A stretch of 8,423 nucleotides of DNA from an uncultured Gemmatimonadota bacterium (lineage in GTDB: Bacteria > Gemmatimonadota > Gemmatimonadetes > Longimicrobiales > Gaopeijiaceae). The notes beneath the pieces are model-generated. The model searched no databases. It saw only the letters and a list, made by a program, of their open reading frames with translations, and was not told where the DNA came from. Location of the stretch: contig CALHIO010000075.1 of the NCBI GenBank assembly GCA_938030915.1, positions 1-8,423 of the forward strand, written 5' to 3'. The stretch's first letter is position 1, and each line of letters opens with the position of its first letter. Positions 1 through 6,031 of this stretch are shown here, in pieces. Position numbers and translations under genes: made by a program.

Positions 1-1
1 C

Positions 2-670
2 ATGGCCTCGATCCCGGTGGTGACGGCCGGCGGTGTGCTGCTCGGGCGGATCACGTTCGATGACGTCATCGATGTGATCGAGGCGGAGCAGACGGAGGAT
101 ATTCTCCGCCTTGCGGGTGTGACCGATGAAGAGAAATTGCGCCATACGTGGGCGGAGTCCGTACGCACTCGACTTCCGTGGCTCGCACTCAACCTCGTGA
201 CGGCCTCACTCGCAGCTTCGGTGATCCTCATATACGAGGACGTCATCGATCAGGTGATCACCCTCGCCTTCCTGGCCCCGATCATCGCGGCCATGGGCGG
301 TAGCTCGGGCACCCAGTCACTCGCCATCACGATCCGTCGACTCACGGTCGAGGGGCCGGGCAGCGCTCGCGGTTTCGTGATGAAGGAATTGCTGATCGGG
401 CTCGTGATCGGAGCCGTGCTCGGTCTTGGGATCGCCGCGATCGCGCTCGTCATTCCGGATGGGAATCCGCGGTTGGGCCTGGTGGTCATGCTGGCGATGT
501 GGGGGAACCAGATCGTGGCGGGGTTCGCCGGCGCATTCGTACCGGCAACTCTCGACCGGATCGGGGTAGACCCGTCCGTGGCTTCCTCGGTCTTCGTCCA
601 CACGCTCACCGACCTGTGCGGATTCTTCCTCCTCCTCGGTCTCGCTTCGAAGTTCCTCCTCGGCGGTTGA
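2..670 (+). CDS. mgtE: MgtE-type Mg2+ channel/transporter, C-terminal part (5' end outside window)
   Basis: This is the 3' part of a magnesium channel that lets Mg2+ into the cell through the cytoplasmic membrane. The first residues (IPVVTAGGVLLGRITFDD, 4-21) are the end of a CBS domain, and the segment ending TEDILRLAGV (31-40) is the usual link from the CBS pair to the pore domain. The reading frame therefore continues upstream, and the ATG at position 2 is internal, not the start. About five membrane segments follow (roughly 59-78, 84-106, 129-151, 157-183, 194-218). They carry the family motif MGGSSGTQS (98-106) and an Asp in TLTD (D204), which by position matches the pore Asp of Thermus MgtE (D432). 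The protein ends normally at TGA. The next gene starts 4 nt later, so the two are probably co-transcribed. The regulatory N domain and most of the CBS pair cannot be judged. Family assignment is secure. Confidence 0.93.
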   Translation: MASIPVVTAGGVLLGRITFDDVIDVIEAEQTEDILRLAGVTDEEKLRHTWAESVRTRLPWLALNLVTASLAASVILIYEDVIDQVITLAFLAPIIAAMGGSSGTQSLAITIRRLTVEGPGSARGFVMKELLIGLVIGAVLGLGIAAIALVIPDGNPRLGLVVMLAMWGNQIVAGFAGAFVPATLDRIGVDPSVASSVFVHTLTDLCGFFLLLGLASKFLLGG

Positions 671-674
671 GCCC

Positions 675-2327
675 ATGAGGCGCCTCGGGCGGACCCTCGC
701 CATCCTCGTGCGATTCGTTCCGTTCGCGGTGTCGTTCATGCGTGATCGACGGTCGCTGCTGATCGTAGGGCGCCCAGCGCCGCGAAGTCCGGAGCATCAT
801 CAGAGGCGGGCTGAACTGCTCTCCGCGCGTCTCGCTCAGTTCGGTCCGGCCTTCATCAAGATCGCTCAGCTGCTGAGCGCTCGGGCGGACATCCTCCCCG
901 AGCCGTACCTGTCCGAGATCGGCAAGCTTCAGGATCGTGTTCCGGCCGATCCAACCGACGCCGTTCGGCGCGTGATCGAGAGTGAGCTGGGCGCCCCGGT
1001 CACCGAGCTCTTTCAGACCTTCGAGGACCAGCCACTGGCCGCGGCGAGCCTGGGGCAGGTCCACCGGGCCAGTGTCGACGGCCGGGACCTGGTCGTGAAG
1101 GTGCTCCGCCCGGGCGTCGAGAAGGTCGTCGCCCTCGATCTGGCGATCTCGTTCCGTTTTCTGTTCTGGCTGAACATCCTCTTCCCGAACCACCACGTAC
1201 GGGCGCTGACCAACGTGGTGCGCGAGTTCTCCGTTCGGGTGCGGCAGGAGATGGACTTCCGACAGGAAGCAGCGAACATCGAACGCTTCCAGGCGTTCTT
1301 CGCCCGCGACCCCAACGTGAGAGCACCCGAGGTCGTCGACGGCTTCACGACGCGGCGGGTGCTCGTCATGGAGTACTGCCACGGAACCAAGATCGATGGG
1401 CTGCAGGAGCACTTCTCGTCCGGTCGCCTGTCGTTCCGGCAGGTGATGAAGAGGCTCACGGGCGTCTACATGCGGATGATGATGGTCGATGGCTTCATGC
1501 ATGCCGATCCGCATCCCGGCAACCTGCTGGTTCAGGATGACGGCACGCTCGTGGTGCTCGACTGGGGGTCGGTGCTCGAGGTCCCTCGCTGGACGCGTGA
1601 GTCGGTCCTGGGGGTCGCGCTGGCGCTCGGTCGCGAGGATATCGATGGGGTCATCAATGAGATGTACCGCCTCGGAATGATCAGCCCGGAGGTGTCACGA
1701 GGAGAGATTCGCGAGGCTGCCACCGAAATTCTGAGGATCGTCGAGCGAGCCAAGACGACGAATCATCTGATGATCGTGGACGACGTGATCGCACAGCTGC
1801 TCGACACCTTCTACACATGGCCGCTCGTCCTTCCCCAGGAACTGGTCTACCTGTTCCGGACATCGGCGCTGATCGAGGGACTCGCCTTTCGCTACGACGC
1901 TCGCTTCGACGGTCTGACCTTCGTCCGCGAGGTCGTTCAGGAGAATCGCGCCGAGCTGACGAAGAGTGCTGGCCAGCAGCCGGCCCAGCTCGCGAGAAGC
2001 TTCATGGAGGAGTCACAGCAGGTTGTACGTTCCATGCGCGATCTCGTGACCCGAGCAGAGCGCGAGGAACTGCGTGTTCGGGTGCACCCCAGGGACATTC
2101 AGCAGCAGGAGCGTTTCCTGCATCTTCAGTCGCGGCGTCTGCTCCTCAGTATCTTCGCTTCGGCGACGGCCGTCATCACCTCGATTCTCTTCATCGCTCT
2201 GAGGAATTGGTGGCTTCTCGGCACCGGCCTCGGTGTGGCTCTCATCATGTTCGTCGTCGTGCTCTTCATTCCGACCCATCTCCTCGAAAACCCGCTGCGT
2301 CATGCTCGCGGGATCGATTCTCCATGA
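675..2327 (+). CDS. ABC1/AarF/UbiB-family atypical protein kinase-like protein
   Basis: This is a 550-residue member of the ABC1/UbiB (ADCK/COQ8) family of atypical kinases or ATPases, which support isoprenoid-quinone synthesis and lipid homeostasis at membranes. In order, I see a KxGQ-like motif reading KIAQ (62-65), an Ala-rich nucleotide loop AAASLGQ (122-128), the ATP-binding Lys in VVKVLRPG (K142), EMDFRQEA (192-199), the catalytic loop HADPHPGN (276-283), and the metal-binding DWG (296-298). Two C-terminal hydrophobic segments (about 489-508 and 512-532) would anchor it in the membrane, as in UbiB. Two signature positions deviate: Gly to Ala in KxGQ, and Phe to Trp in DFG. The start at 675 has only a weak upstream ribosome binding site but lies 4 nt after the mgtE stop, and its stop overlaps the meaB start (ATGA). 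The family is certain. A specific role in ubiquinone or menaquinone synthesis is not shown, because no other quinone gene is in view. Confidence 0.93.
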   Translation: MRRLGRTLAILVRFVPFAVSFMRDRRSLLIVGRPAPRSPEHHQRRAELLSARLAQFGPAFIKIAQLLSARADILPEPYLSEIGKLQDRVPADPTDAVRRVIESELGAPVTELFQTFEDQPLAAASLGQVHRASVDGRDLVVKVLRPGVEKVVALDLAISFRFLFWLNILFPNHHVRALTNVVREFSVRVRQEMDFRQEAANIERFQAFFARDPNVRAPEVVDGFTTRRVLVMEYCHGTKIDGLQEHFSSGRLSFRQVMKRLTGVYMRMMMVDGFMHADPHPGNLLVQDDGTLVVLDWGSVLEVPRWTRESVLGVALALGREDIDGVINEMYRLGMISPEVSRGEIREAATEILRIVERAKTTNHLMIVDDVIAQLLDTFYTWPLVLPQELVYLFRTSALIEGLAFRYDARFDGLTFVREVVQENRAELTKSAGQQPAQLARSFMEESQQVVRSMRDLVTRAEREELRVRVHPRDIQQQERFLHLQSRRLLLSIFASATAVITSILFIALRNWWLLGTGLGVALIMFVVVLFIPTHLLENPLRHARGIDSP

Positions 2328-3382
2328 GTTCAACCACGTTGTCCCCTGAGAATCAGGCGCTTCTCGAGCGCTTTTCGGACGGGAAGGTGCTCGGGCTTGC
2401 CCGGGCGATCACCGTGGTGGAGAACGAGCGCGCTGGCTTCCAGGAGCTTCTGCACACTGTCATGGCGAGGGGGCCGCAGGCGAAGCGTGTGGGCTTCACG
2501 GGACCGCCGGGTGCGGGGAAGTCGAGCCTCGTGGCGGCGGTGGCGACCGAGTATCGAAAGCTCGAGGAGTACCTCGGAGTCGTTGCGGTCGACCCCACGT
2601 CGCCATACTCGGGCGGCGCCCTCCTGGGCGATCGCATCCGAATGAACGACATCTCGACCGATCCGGGCATCTTCATCCGGTCGATGGCCACGCGTGGATC
2701 ACTCGGCGGTCTGGCGACCACCACCAAGGAAGTGGTCGATCTGATGGACGCGTTCGGCTTCGACCGGGTGCTCGTGGAGACGGTCGGCGTCGGGCAGACC
2801 GAGCTGGAAGTGACCGCCGCCGCAGACACCGTGGTCGTGGTGCTCGTCCCCGAGTCGGGTGACGCCATTCAGGCCATGAAGGCCGGCCTGATGGAGATTG
2901 CCGACATCTTCGTGGTGAACAAGGCCGACCGGCCCGGTGCTCCACGTCTGGTGAAGGAGCTTCGGCAGGCCCTGCACCTGCGAGCCGGCAGCGCGCTCAG
3001 GGACATCCCGGCGCACCACGGCGTCGACCTCGGGAGAGTCATGAAGGAGGAGCGTACGACGAGCGCACCCCCGACGGAGGCCGAGGGTTGGTCCGTACCG
3101 GTGCTCACGACGAATGCGTTGACCAACGAGGGTGTCGAGGAGCTCGTGGACACGATCTCGGAGCACCGGGCCTGGCTGGAGCAAAGTGGCGAACTGGAGC
3201 AGAGGCGCCGATCCCGTGCCGCGAGCCGGAGTCGCGACGTCGTCGACCGAGAGATGAGGCGCGTGGCGTGGAGTTCCGACGAGGTACGCGGGCTCCTGGC
3301 TCGCGGAGTGGATCAAATCGCTTCGGGCGGTGGCACGCCGTACTCCGCCGCCGACGCGATTCTGGGCTCCCTTCTGCGTTAA
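2324..3382 (+). CDS. meaB: MeaB/ArgK-type G3E GTPase, chaperone of B12-dependent acyl-CoA mutase
   Basis: This 352-residue P-loop GTPase belongs to the MeaB/ArgK (human MMAA) group. These proteins gate delivery of adenosylcobalamin to acyl-CoA mutases, protect them, and help eject damaged cofactor. Motifs visible are Walker A GPPGAGKSS (60-68), the MeaB segment starting VVAVDPTSPYSGGALLGDR (86-104), RSMATRGSLGGL (119-130), the switch/Walker B region VETVGVGQTE (151-160), and the guanine-specificity NKAD (199-202). The C-terminal arm (about 280-352) matches the dimerisation region by position. I chose the ATG at 2324 over more upstream starts in the same frame because it gives the usual family length, begins just before the conserved region, and forms a 4-nt stop/start overlap with the kinase gene. 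The mutase large subunit follows 95 nt later, which supports a dedicated partnership. Older database names such as 'LAO/AO transport ATPase' are misleading for this family. Confidence 0.95.
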   Translation: MSSTTLSPENQALLERFSDGKVLGLARAITVVENERAGFQELLHTVMARGPQAKRVGFTGPPGAGKSSLVAAVATEYRKLEEYLGVVAVDPTSPYSGGALLGDRIRMNDISTDPGIFIRSMATRGSLGGLATTTKEVVDLMDAFGFDRVLVETVGVGQTELEVTAAADTVVVVLVPESGDAIQAMKAGLMEIADIFVVNKADRPGAPRLVKELRQALHLRAGSALRDIPAHHGVDLGRVMKEERTTSAPPTEAEGWSVPVLTTNALTNEGVEELVDTISEHRAWLEQSGELEQRRRSRAASRSRDVVDREMRRVAWSSDEVRGLLARGVDQIASGGGTPYSAADAILGSLLR

Positions 3383-3420
3383 AACCCTCCGCCCGCCGGA
3401 CCTTCCCGGCTATGTTTGGA

Positions 3421-3430
3421 TCTGTACAGA
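3421..3430. promoter_or_regulatory. Perfect 10-bp palindrome, possible operator half-sites
   Basis: TCTGTACAGA reads the same on both strands and sits 47 bp upstream of the mutase start, in the only noncoding DNA between meaB and the mutase. Ten-base palindromes are expected several times by chance in 8.4 kb, so location is the only support. I do not recognise it as the site of a known regulator. Confidence 0.2.
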
Positions 3431-3464
3431 AAGATCGCCGCGTGCGGTCCAACGGATGACGCGC

Positions 3465-3470
3465 AGGGAG
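3465..3470 (+). promoter_or_regulatory. Ribosome binding site of the mutase large subunit
   Basis: AGGGAG lies 7 nt before the ATG at 3478. It is the clearest Shine-Dalgarno sequence at any annotated start in the window and fixes the mutase start, including its charged N-terminal extension. Confidence 0.7.
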
Positions 3471-3477
3471 CCGCACC

Positions 3478-5193
3478 ATGTCGACCATCGAAAAGGACGT
3501 GCTCAGCCGGACCGACCTCGAGAGCGCGGTGCAGGAGCGTGATCGGGAGATCGACGAGCTGAAGGCCCGCCTCGCCGAGTGGGAAGAGGCGTACGACGGG
3601 ATGTCCAAGAGGGACGTACTCTTCTCCACCGTCTCCGGGCGCGACGTGAAGCCTCTGTACACTGAACTCGACCATGCGTCGGATCATACCTCGGTCGGGT
3701 ATCCCGGCATGTATCCGTTCACGCGGGGCCCGTACACGACGATGTACCGCACGCGTCTCTGGACGATGCGACAGTTCGCCGGGTTCGCGACGGCCGAGGA
3801 GACCAACGAGCGCTACAAGTACCTCCTCGATCACGGACAGACGGGCCTGAGCGTCGCGTTCGACTTCCCGACACTCATGGGGTACGACTCCGACCACGAC
3901 CGGTCGCTCGGCGAGGTCGGGGTGTGCGGCGTAGCGATTTCGTCCCTCGCCGACATGGAGCGGCTTTTCGAGGGGATCCCCCTCGATCAGGTCTCGGTCT
4001 CGATGACGATCAATGGACCGGCGATCATCCTGTACTGCTTCTACGTCGCCGCCGCAGAGAAGCAGGGCGTCGACGTGGGCGTGCTACGAGGTACGGTCCA
4101 GAACGACATCCTCAAGGAATACCAGGCCCAGCACGCCTGGATCTTCCCACCGGAGCCGGCGCTTCGTTGCATCGTCGACATGTTCGAGTGGTCCAGCCAG
4201 AACACGCCCAAGTACAACCCGATTTCCATCTCCGGATACCACATCCGCGAGGCCGGGGCCACCGCGGCAGAAGAACTCGCGTTCACGCTCCGCAACGGCT
4301 TCGAGTACGTCGAGCGCGGCATCGCCCGGGGCCTCGACGTCGACTCGTTCGCACCGCGCCTTTCGTTCTTCTTCGATGTGCACAACGACTTCTTCGAGGA
4401 GATCGCGAAGCTCCGCGCGGCGCGGCGGATCTGGGCGCGCGGCATGAAGGAGAAGTACGGAGCGAGGAATCCTGATTCGTGGCGTCTTCGGACGCACTGT
4501 CAGACGGCGGGTGTGACGCTGACGGCGCAGCAGCCCGAGACCAACATCGTGCGCGTGGCGTACCAGGCGATGGCTGCAGCGCTGGGTGGGACTCAGTCGC
4601 TTCATACCAACTCGATGGACGAAACGTTGGCCCTGCCGACCGAGAAAGCCGTCCGGATCGCGCTACGCACCCAGCAGGTGCTCGCCTACGAGTCGGGCGT
4701 GGCGAATACGATCGATCCGCTGGCCGGGTCGCACTTCGTCGAAGCTCTCACCGACGAACTCGAGCGCGACGCGCTGGCACTCTTCGACGAGATCGACGAG
4801 ATGGGCGGGGTGGTCCCGGGCATCGAGCAGGGGTGGTTCCAGCAGGAGATCGCCAATTCGGCGATGCGTCAGCAGCGAGAGGTCGAATCCGGTGAGCGCG
4901 TGATCGTGGGCGTGAACCACTTCACCGAGGGCTCGGGTGACATCGAGATCGACACGCTGCGGATCGGCCCCGAGGTCGAAGAGCGCCAGGTCGCAAAGAT
5001 GGCGGCGATGAGGGCCGGCCGGGACGCCGATGCGGTTCGCGCGAAGCTTGCTGCGCTGACCGAGGCGTGCCGCGGTGAGGACAACGTGGTGCCGTACATC
5101 CTCGACTGCGCTCGTGCCTACTGCACGCTCTATGAGATCCGGGCCGCCATGGAAGAGGTGTTCGGCTCGTACAAGGAGCCGGTGTTCTTCTGA
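3478..5193 (+). CDS. B12-dependent acyl-CoA mutase, large (catalytic) subunit; isobutyryl-CoA mutase-like
   Basis: This is the 571-residue catalytic TIM-barrel subunit of an adenosylcobalamin mutase that moves the acyl-CoA group between neighbouring carbons. It lacks the C-terminal B12 domain, which is encoded separately at 6032. A charged, coiled-coil-like helix (about 13-39) precedes the family start. The barrel carries YPFTRGPYTTMYRTRLWTMR (79-98), GQTGLSVAFDFPTLMGYDSD (120-139), QNDILKEY (208-215), SISGYHIREAGA (250-261, with active-site Y254 and H255) and GGTQSLHTNS (370-379). The substrate-reading positions are F100 (in RQFAGF) and Q218 (in EYQAQH). Methylmalonyl-CoA mutases have Tyr and Arg there (Tyr89/Arg207 in Propionibacterium, Tyr110/Arg228 in human). 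Isobutyryl-CoA mutases have Phe and Gln (Phe80/Gln198 in Streptomyces). A127 is Ala, not the Asp of 2-hydroxyisobutyryl-CoA mutase. I therefore infer isobutyryl/butyryl-CoA or isovaleryl/pivalyl-CoA mutase activity rather than methylmalonyl-CoA. Family assignment is certain; the exact substrate is open. Confidence 0.93.
   Translation: MSTIEKDVLSRTDLESAVQERDREIDELKARLAEWEEAYDGMSKRDVLFSTVSGRDVKPLYTELDHASDHTSVGYPGMYPFTRGPYTTMYRTRLWTMRQFAGFATAEETNERYKYLLDHGQTGLSVAFDFPTLMGYDSDHDRSLGEVGVCGVAISSLADMERLFEGIPLDQVSVSMTINGPAIILYCFYVAAAEKQGVDVGVLRGTVQNDILKEYQAQHAWIFPPEPALRCIVDMFEWSSQNTPKYNPISISGYHIREAGATAAEELAFTLRNGFEYVERGIARGLDVDSFAPRLSFFFDVHNDFFEEIAKLRAARRIWARGMKEKYGARNPDSWRLRTHCQTAGVTLTAQQPETNIVRVAYQAMAAALGGTQSLHTNSMDETLALPTEKAVRIALRTQQVLAYESGVANTIDPLAGSHFVEALTDELERDALALFDEIDEMGGVVPGIEQGWFQQEIANSAMRQQREVESGERVIVGVNHFTEGSGDIEIDTLRIGPEVEERQVAKMAAMRAGRDADAVRAKLAALTEACRGEDNVVPYILDCARAYCTLYEIRAAMEEVFGSYKEPVFF
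5173..5178 (+). promoter_or_regulatory. Ribosome binding site supporting a CTG start for the HAD gene
   Basis: AAGGAG lies inside the last codons of the mutase gene, 11 nt before the CTG at 5190 and 50 nt before the first conventional start codon (GTG 5229). The spacing is a little long but favours initiation at the CTG, not at the GTG. Confidence 0.45.
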
Positions 5194-5888
5194 TTCAGGC
5201 TGTCCTTTTCGATGCCGGAAACACCCTCGTGTATCTCGATCCCTCTCGAATGGTCGAGATTCTCCGGGGCCACGGAGTCGAGATCGCCGCGGAGGACTTT
5301 CAGCGCATCGAACTGAGTGCACGCCGCATTCTCCACGACCGGATCGAGGAGGGGAGCAAGGGCACGGAGCCGGAACTCTGGGGCCAGTATTTTCTGACCC
5401 TCTTCTCCGCTTGCGGCGTGCCCGATGAGGGGCTGCATGCAGTGGGTGACCGGGTTCGCGAAGCGCATCAGGCCGAACACCTGTGGACCTTCTCCTTGCC
5501 GCACACGGGTGAAGTGATGGGTCGCCTGCGTGACGACGGATATCGCGTGGCTGTGATCTCGAACGCCGATGGACGCATGGAAGGCGCCCTCGCGGCCGCC
5601 GGCGTGCGAGAGCATGTGGAGTTCGTGATCGACTCCGAGGTCGTCGGGGTGGAGAAGCCCGACCCGAAGATCTTCGAGGCCGGATGCCGGGCGCTCGACC
5701 TCCCGCCCGAGGCGTGCTTGTATGTCGGGGATCTCTTCCCCGTCGACTACGTCGGCGCGCTCGCTGCGGGGCTGGACGCAGTGCTTCTCGATCCGCTCGG
5801 ACTCCACGAGGCGCGAGCGAATACGGTCACGGATCTGGCGGAGCTTCCTGCGTGGCTGGCCGGTCGTAGGGTGACGGCGGGTGGCTAG
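5190..5888 (+). CDS. HAD-superfamily hydrolase (HAD-IA-like), probable CTG start
   Basis: This is a 232-residue soluble haloacid dehalogenase-like hydrolase, acting on an unknown substrate, often a phosphoester or a damaged metabolite in this family. Counting from CTG 5190: motif I is FDAGNTL (7-13, nucleophile D8), followed by a helical cap region (about 17-100), motif II VISNAD (122-127, S124), motif III K156 in GVEKPDPKIF, and motif IV GDLFPVD (180-186). The first ATG/GTG/TTG in frame is GTG 5229, which lies after motif I and would remove the catalytic Asp. The frame is open upstream only from 5136 and offers just CTG 5190 or ATT 5193 before motif I. CTG overlaps the mutase stop and is preceded by AAGGAG, so I prefer it. 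Motif I has Gly where phosphatases usually have the second Asp (DxD), so the chemistry may not be ordinary phosphatase. The gene sits between the two mutase subunits. The role is unknown. Confidence 0.85.
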   Translation: MIQAVLFDAGNTLVYLDPSRMVEILRGHGVEIAAEDFQRIELSARRILHDRIEEGSKGTEPELWGQYFLTLFSACGVPDEGLHAVGDRVREAHQAEHLWTFSLPHTGEVMGRLRDDGYRVAVISNADGRMEGALAAAGVREHVEFVIDSEVVGVEKPDPKIFEAGCRALDLPPEACLYVGDLFPVDYVGALAAGLDAVLLDPLGLHEARANTVTDLAELPAWLAGRRVTAGG

Positions 5889-5935
5889 CAGCCCCCGTTC
5901 TGCCTCGTCAAATGCCGGACCCGGCGCATCGTGAA

Positions 5936-5964
5936 TCGACGGCTCTCCGACCTTCTTCTAGATT
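5936..5964 (+). promoter_or_regulatory. Candidate sigma-70-type promoter before the B12-binding subunit
   Basis: TCGACG (5936-5941, 4 of 6 matches to TTGACA) and TAGATT (5959-5964, 4 of 6 to TATAAT) are separated by exactly 17 nt. They lie in the largest noncoding gap of the window (5889-6031), which gives the pair some weight. A start near 5971 would leave a leader of about 60 nt before ATG 6032. TCGACG-like words are common in GC-rich DNA, so this remains a candidate only. Confidence 0.35.
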
Positions 5965-6031
5965 CCTAGGGCTCGGGCCCCTCGACGTTTCGGAGGCCCG
6001 CCTGACACGCGAATCAACGCTGATCCTGAAC

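Larger units (their letters stand above)
3383..3477 (+). other. Leader/intergenic gap before the mutase large subunit
   Basis: This 95-nt gap holds three weak structures. One is a 5-bp hairpin (3395-3399 with 3406-3410) with no proper T-run, so it is a poor terminator. The second is a perfect 10-bp palindrome TCTGTACAGA (3421-3430). The third is an imperfect hairpin (3439-3443 with 3459-3463, inner 3448-3450 with 3454-3456) that ends just before the ribosome binding site. I found no convincing -35/-10 pair. The gap is too short for a cobalamin riboswitch. It may carry an operator or simple mRNA leader structure, but nothing here is decisive. Confidence 0.35.

Noticed and set aside
606..1514. 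302-codon open frame on the - strand
   Set aside because: It is antisense to the ABC1/UbiB kinase, is His/Arg/Glu-rich without domain features, and has no start context. It is a shadow of the real gene.
1817..2323. N-terminal extension of the MeaB frame reaching back 169 codons
   Set aside because: The extension overlaps the kinase gene in another frame and is Arg/Ser-rich without family similarity. ATG 2324 gives the normal MeaB length.
3395..3416. Intrinsic terminator after meaB (hairpin 3395-3399/3406-3410)
   Set aside because: The stem is only 5 bp and is followed by TATGTTTGG, not a T-run, so termination is not supported.
3383..3477. Cobalamin riboswitch upstream of the mutase
   Set aside because: The gap is only 95 nt and I see no B12-box sequence. 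The small hairpins present do not match the class.
3478..5193. Annotation as methylmalonyl-CoA mutase large subunit
   Set aside because: The overall fold fits, but Phe100 and Gln218 replace the Tyr and Arg that bind the methylmalonyl carboxylate, so the specific name is not supported.
5912..6031. 40-residue N-terminal extension of the B12-binding subunit from ATG 5912
   Set aside because: The residues do not resemble the family, and the normal small subunit begins at about 6032. A short form from CTG 6002 stays possible and is reported separately.
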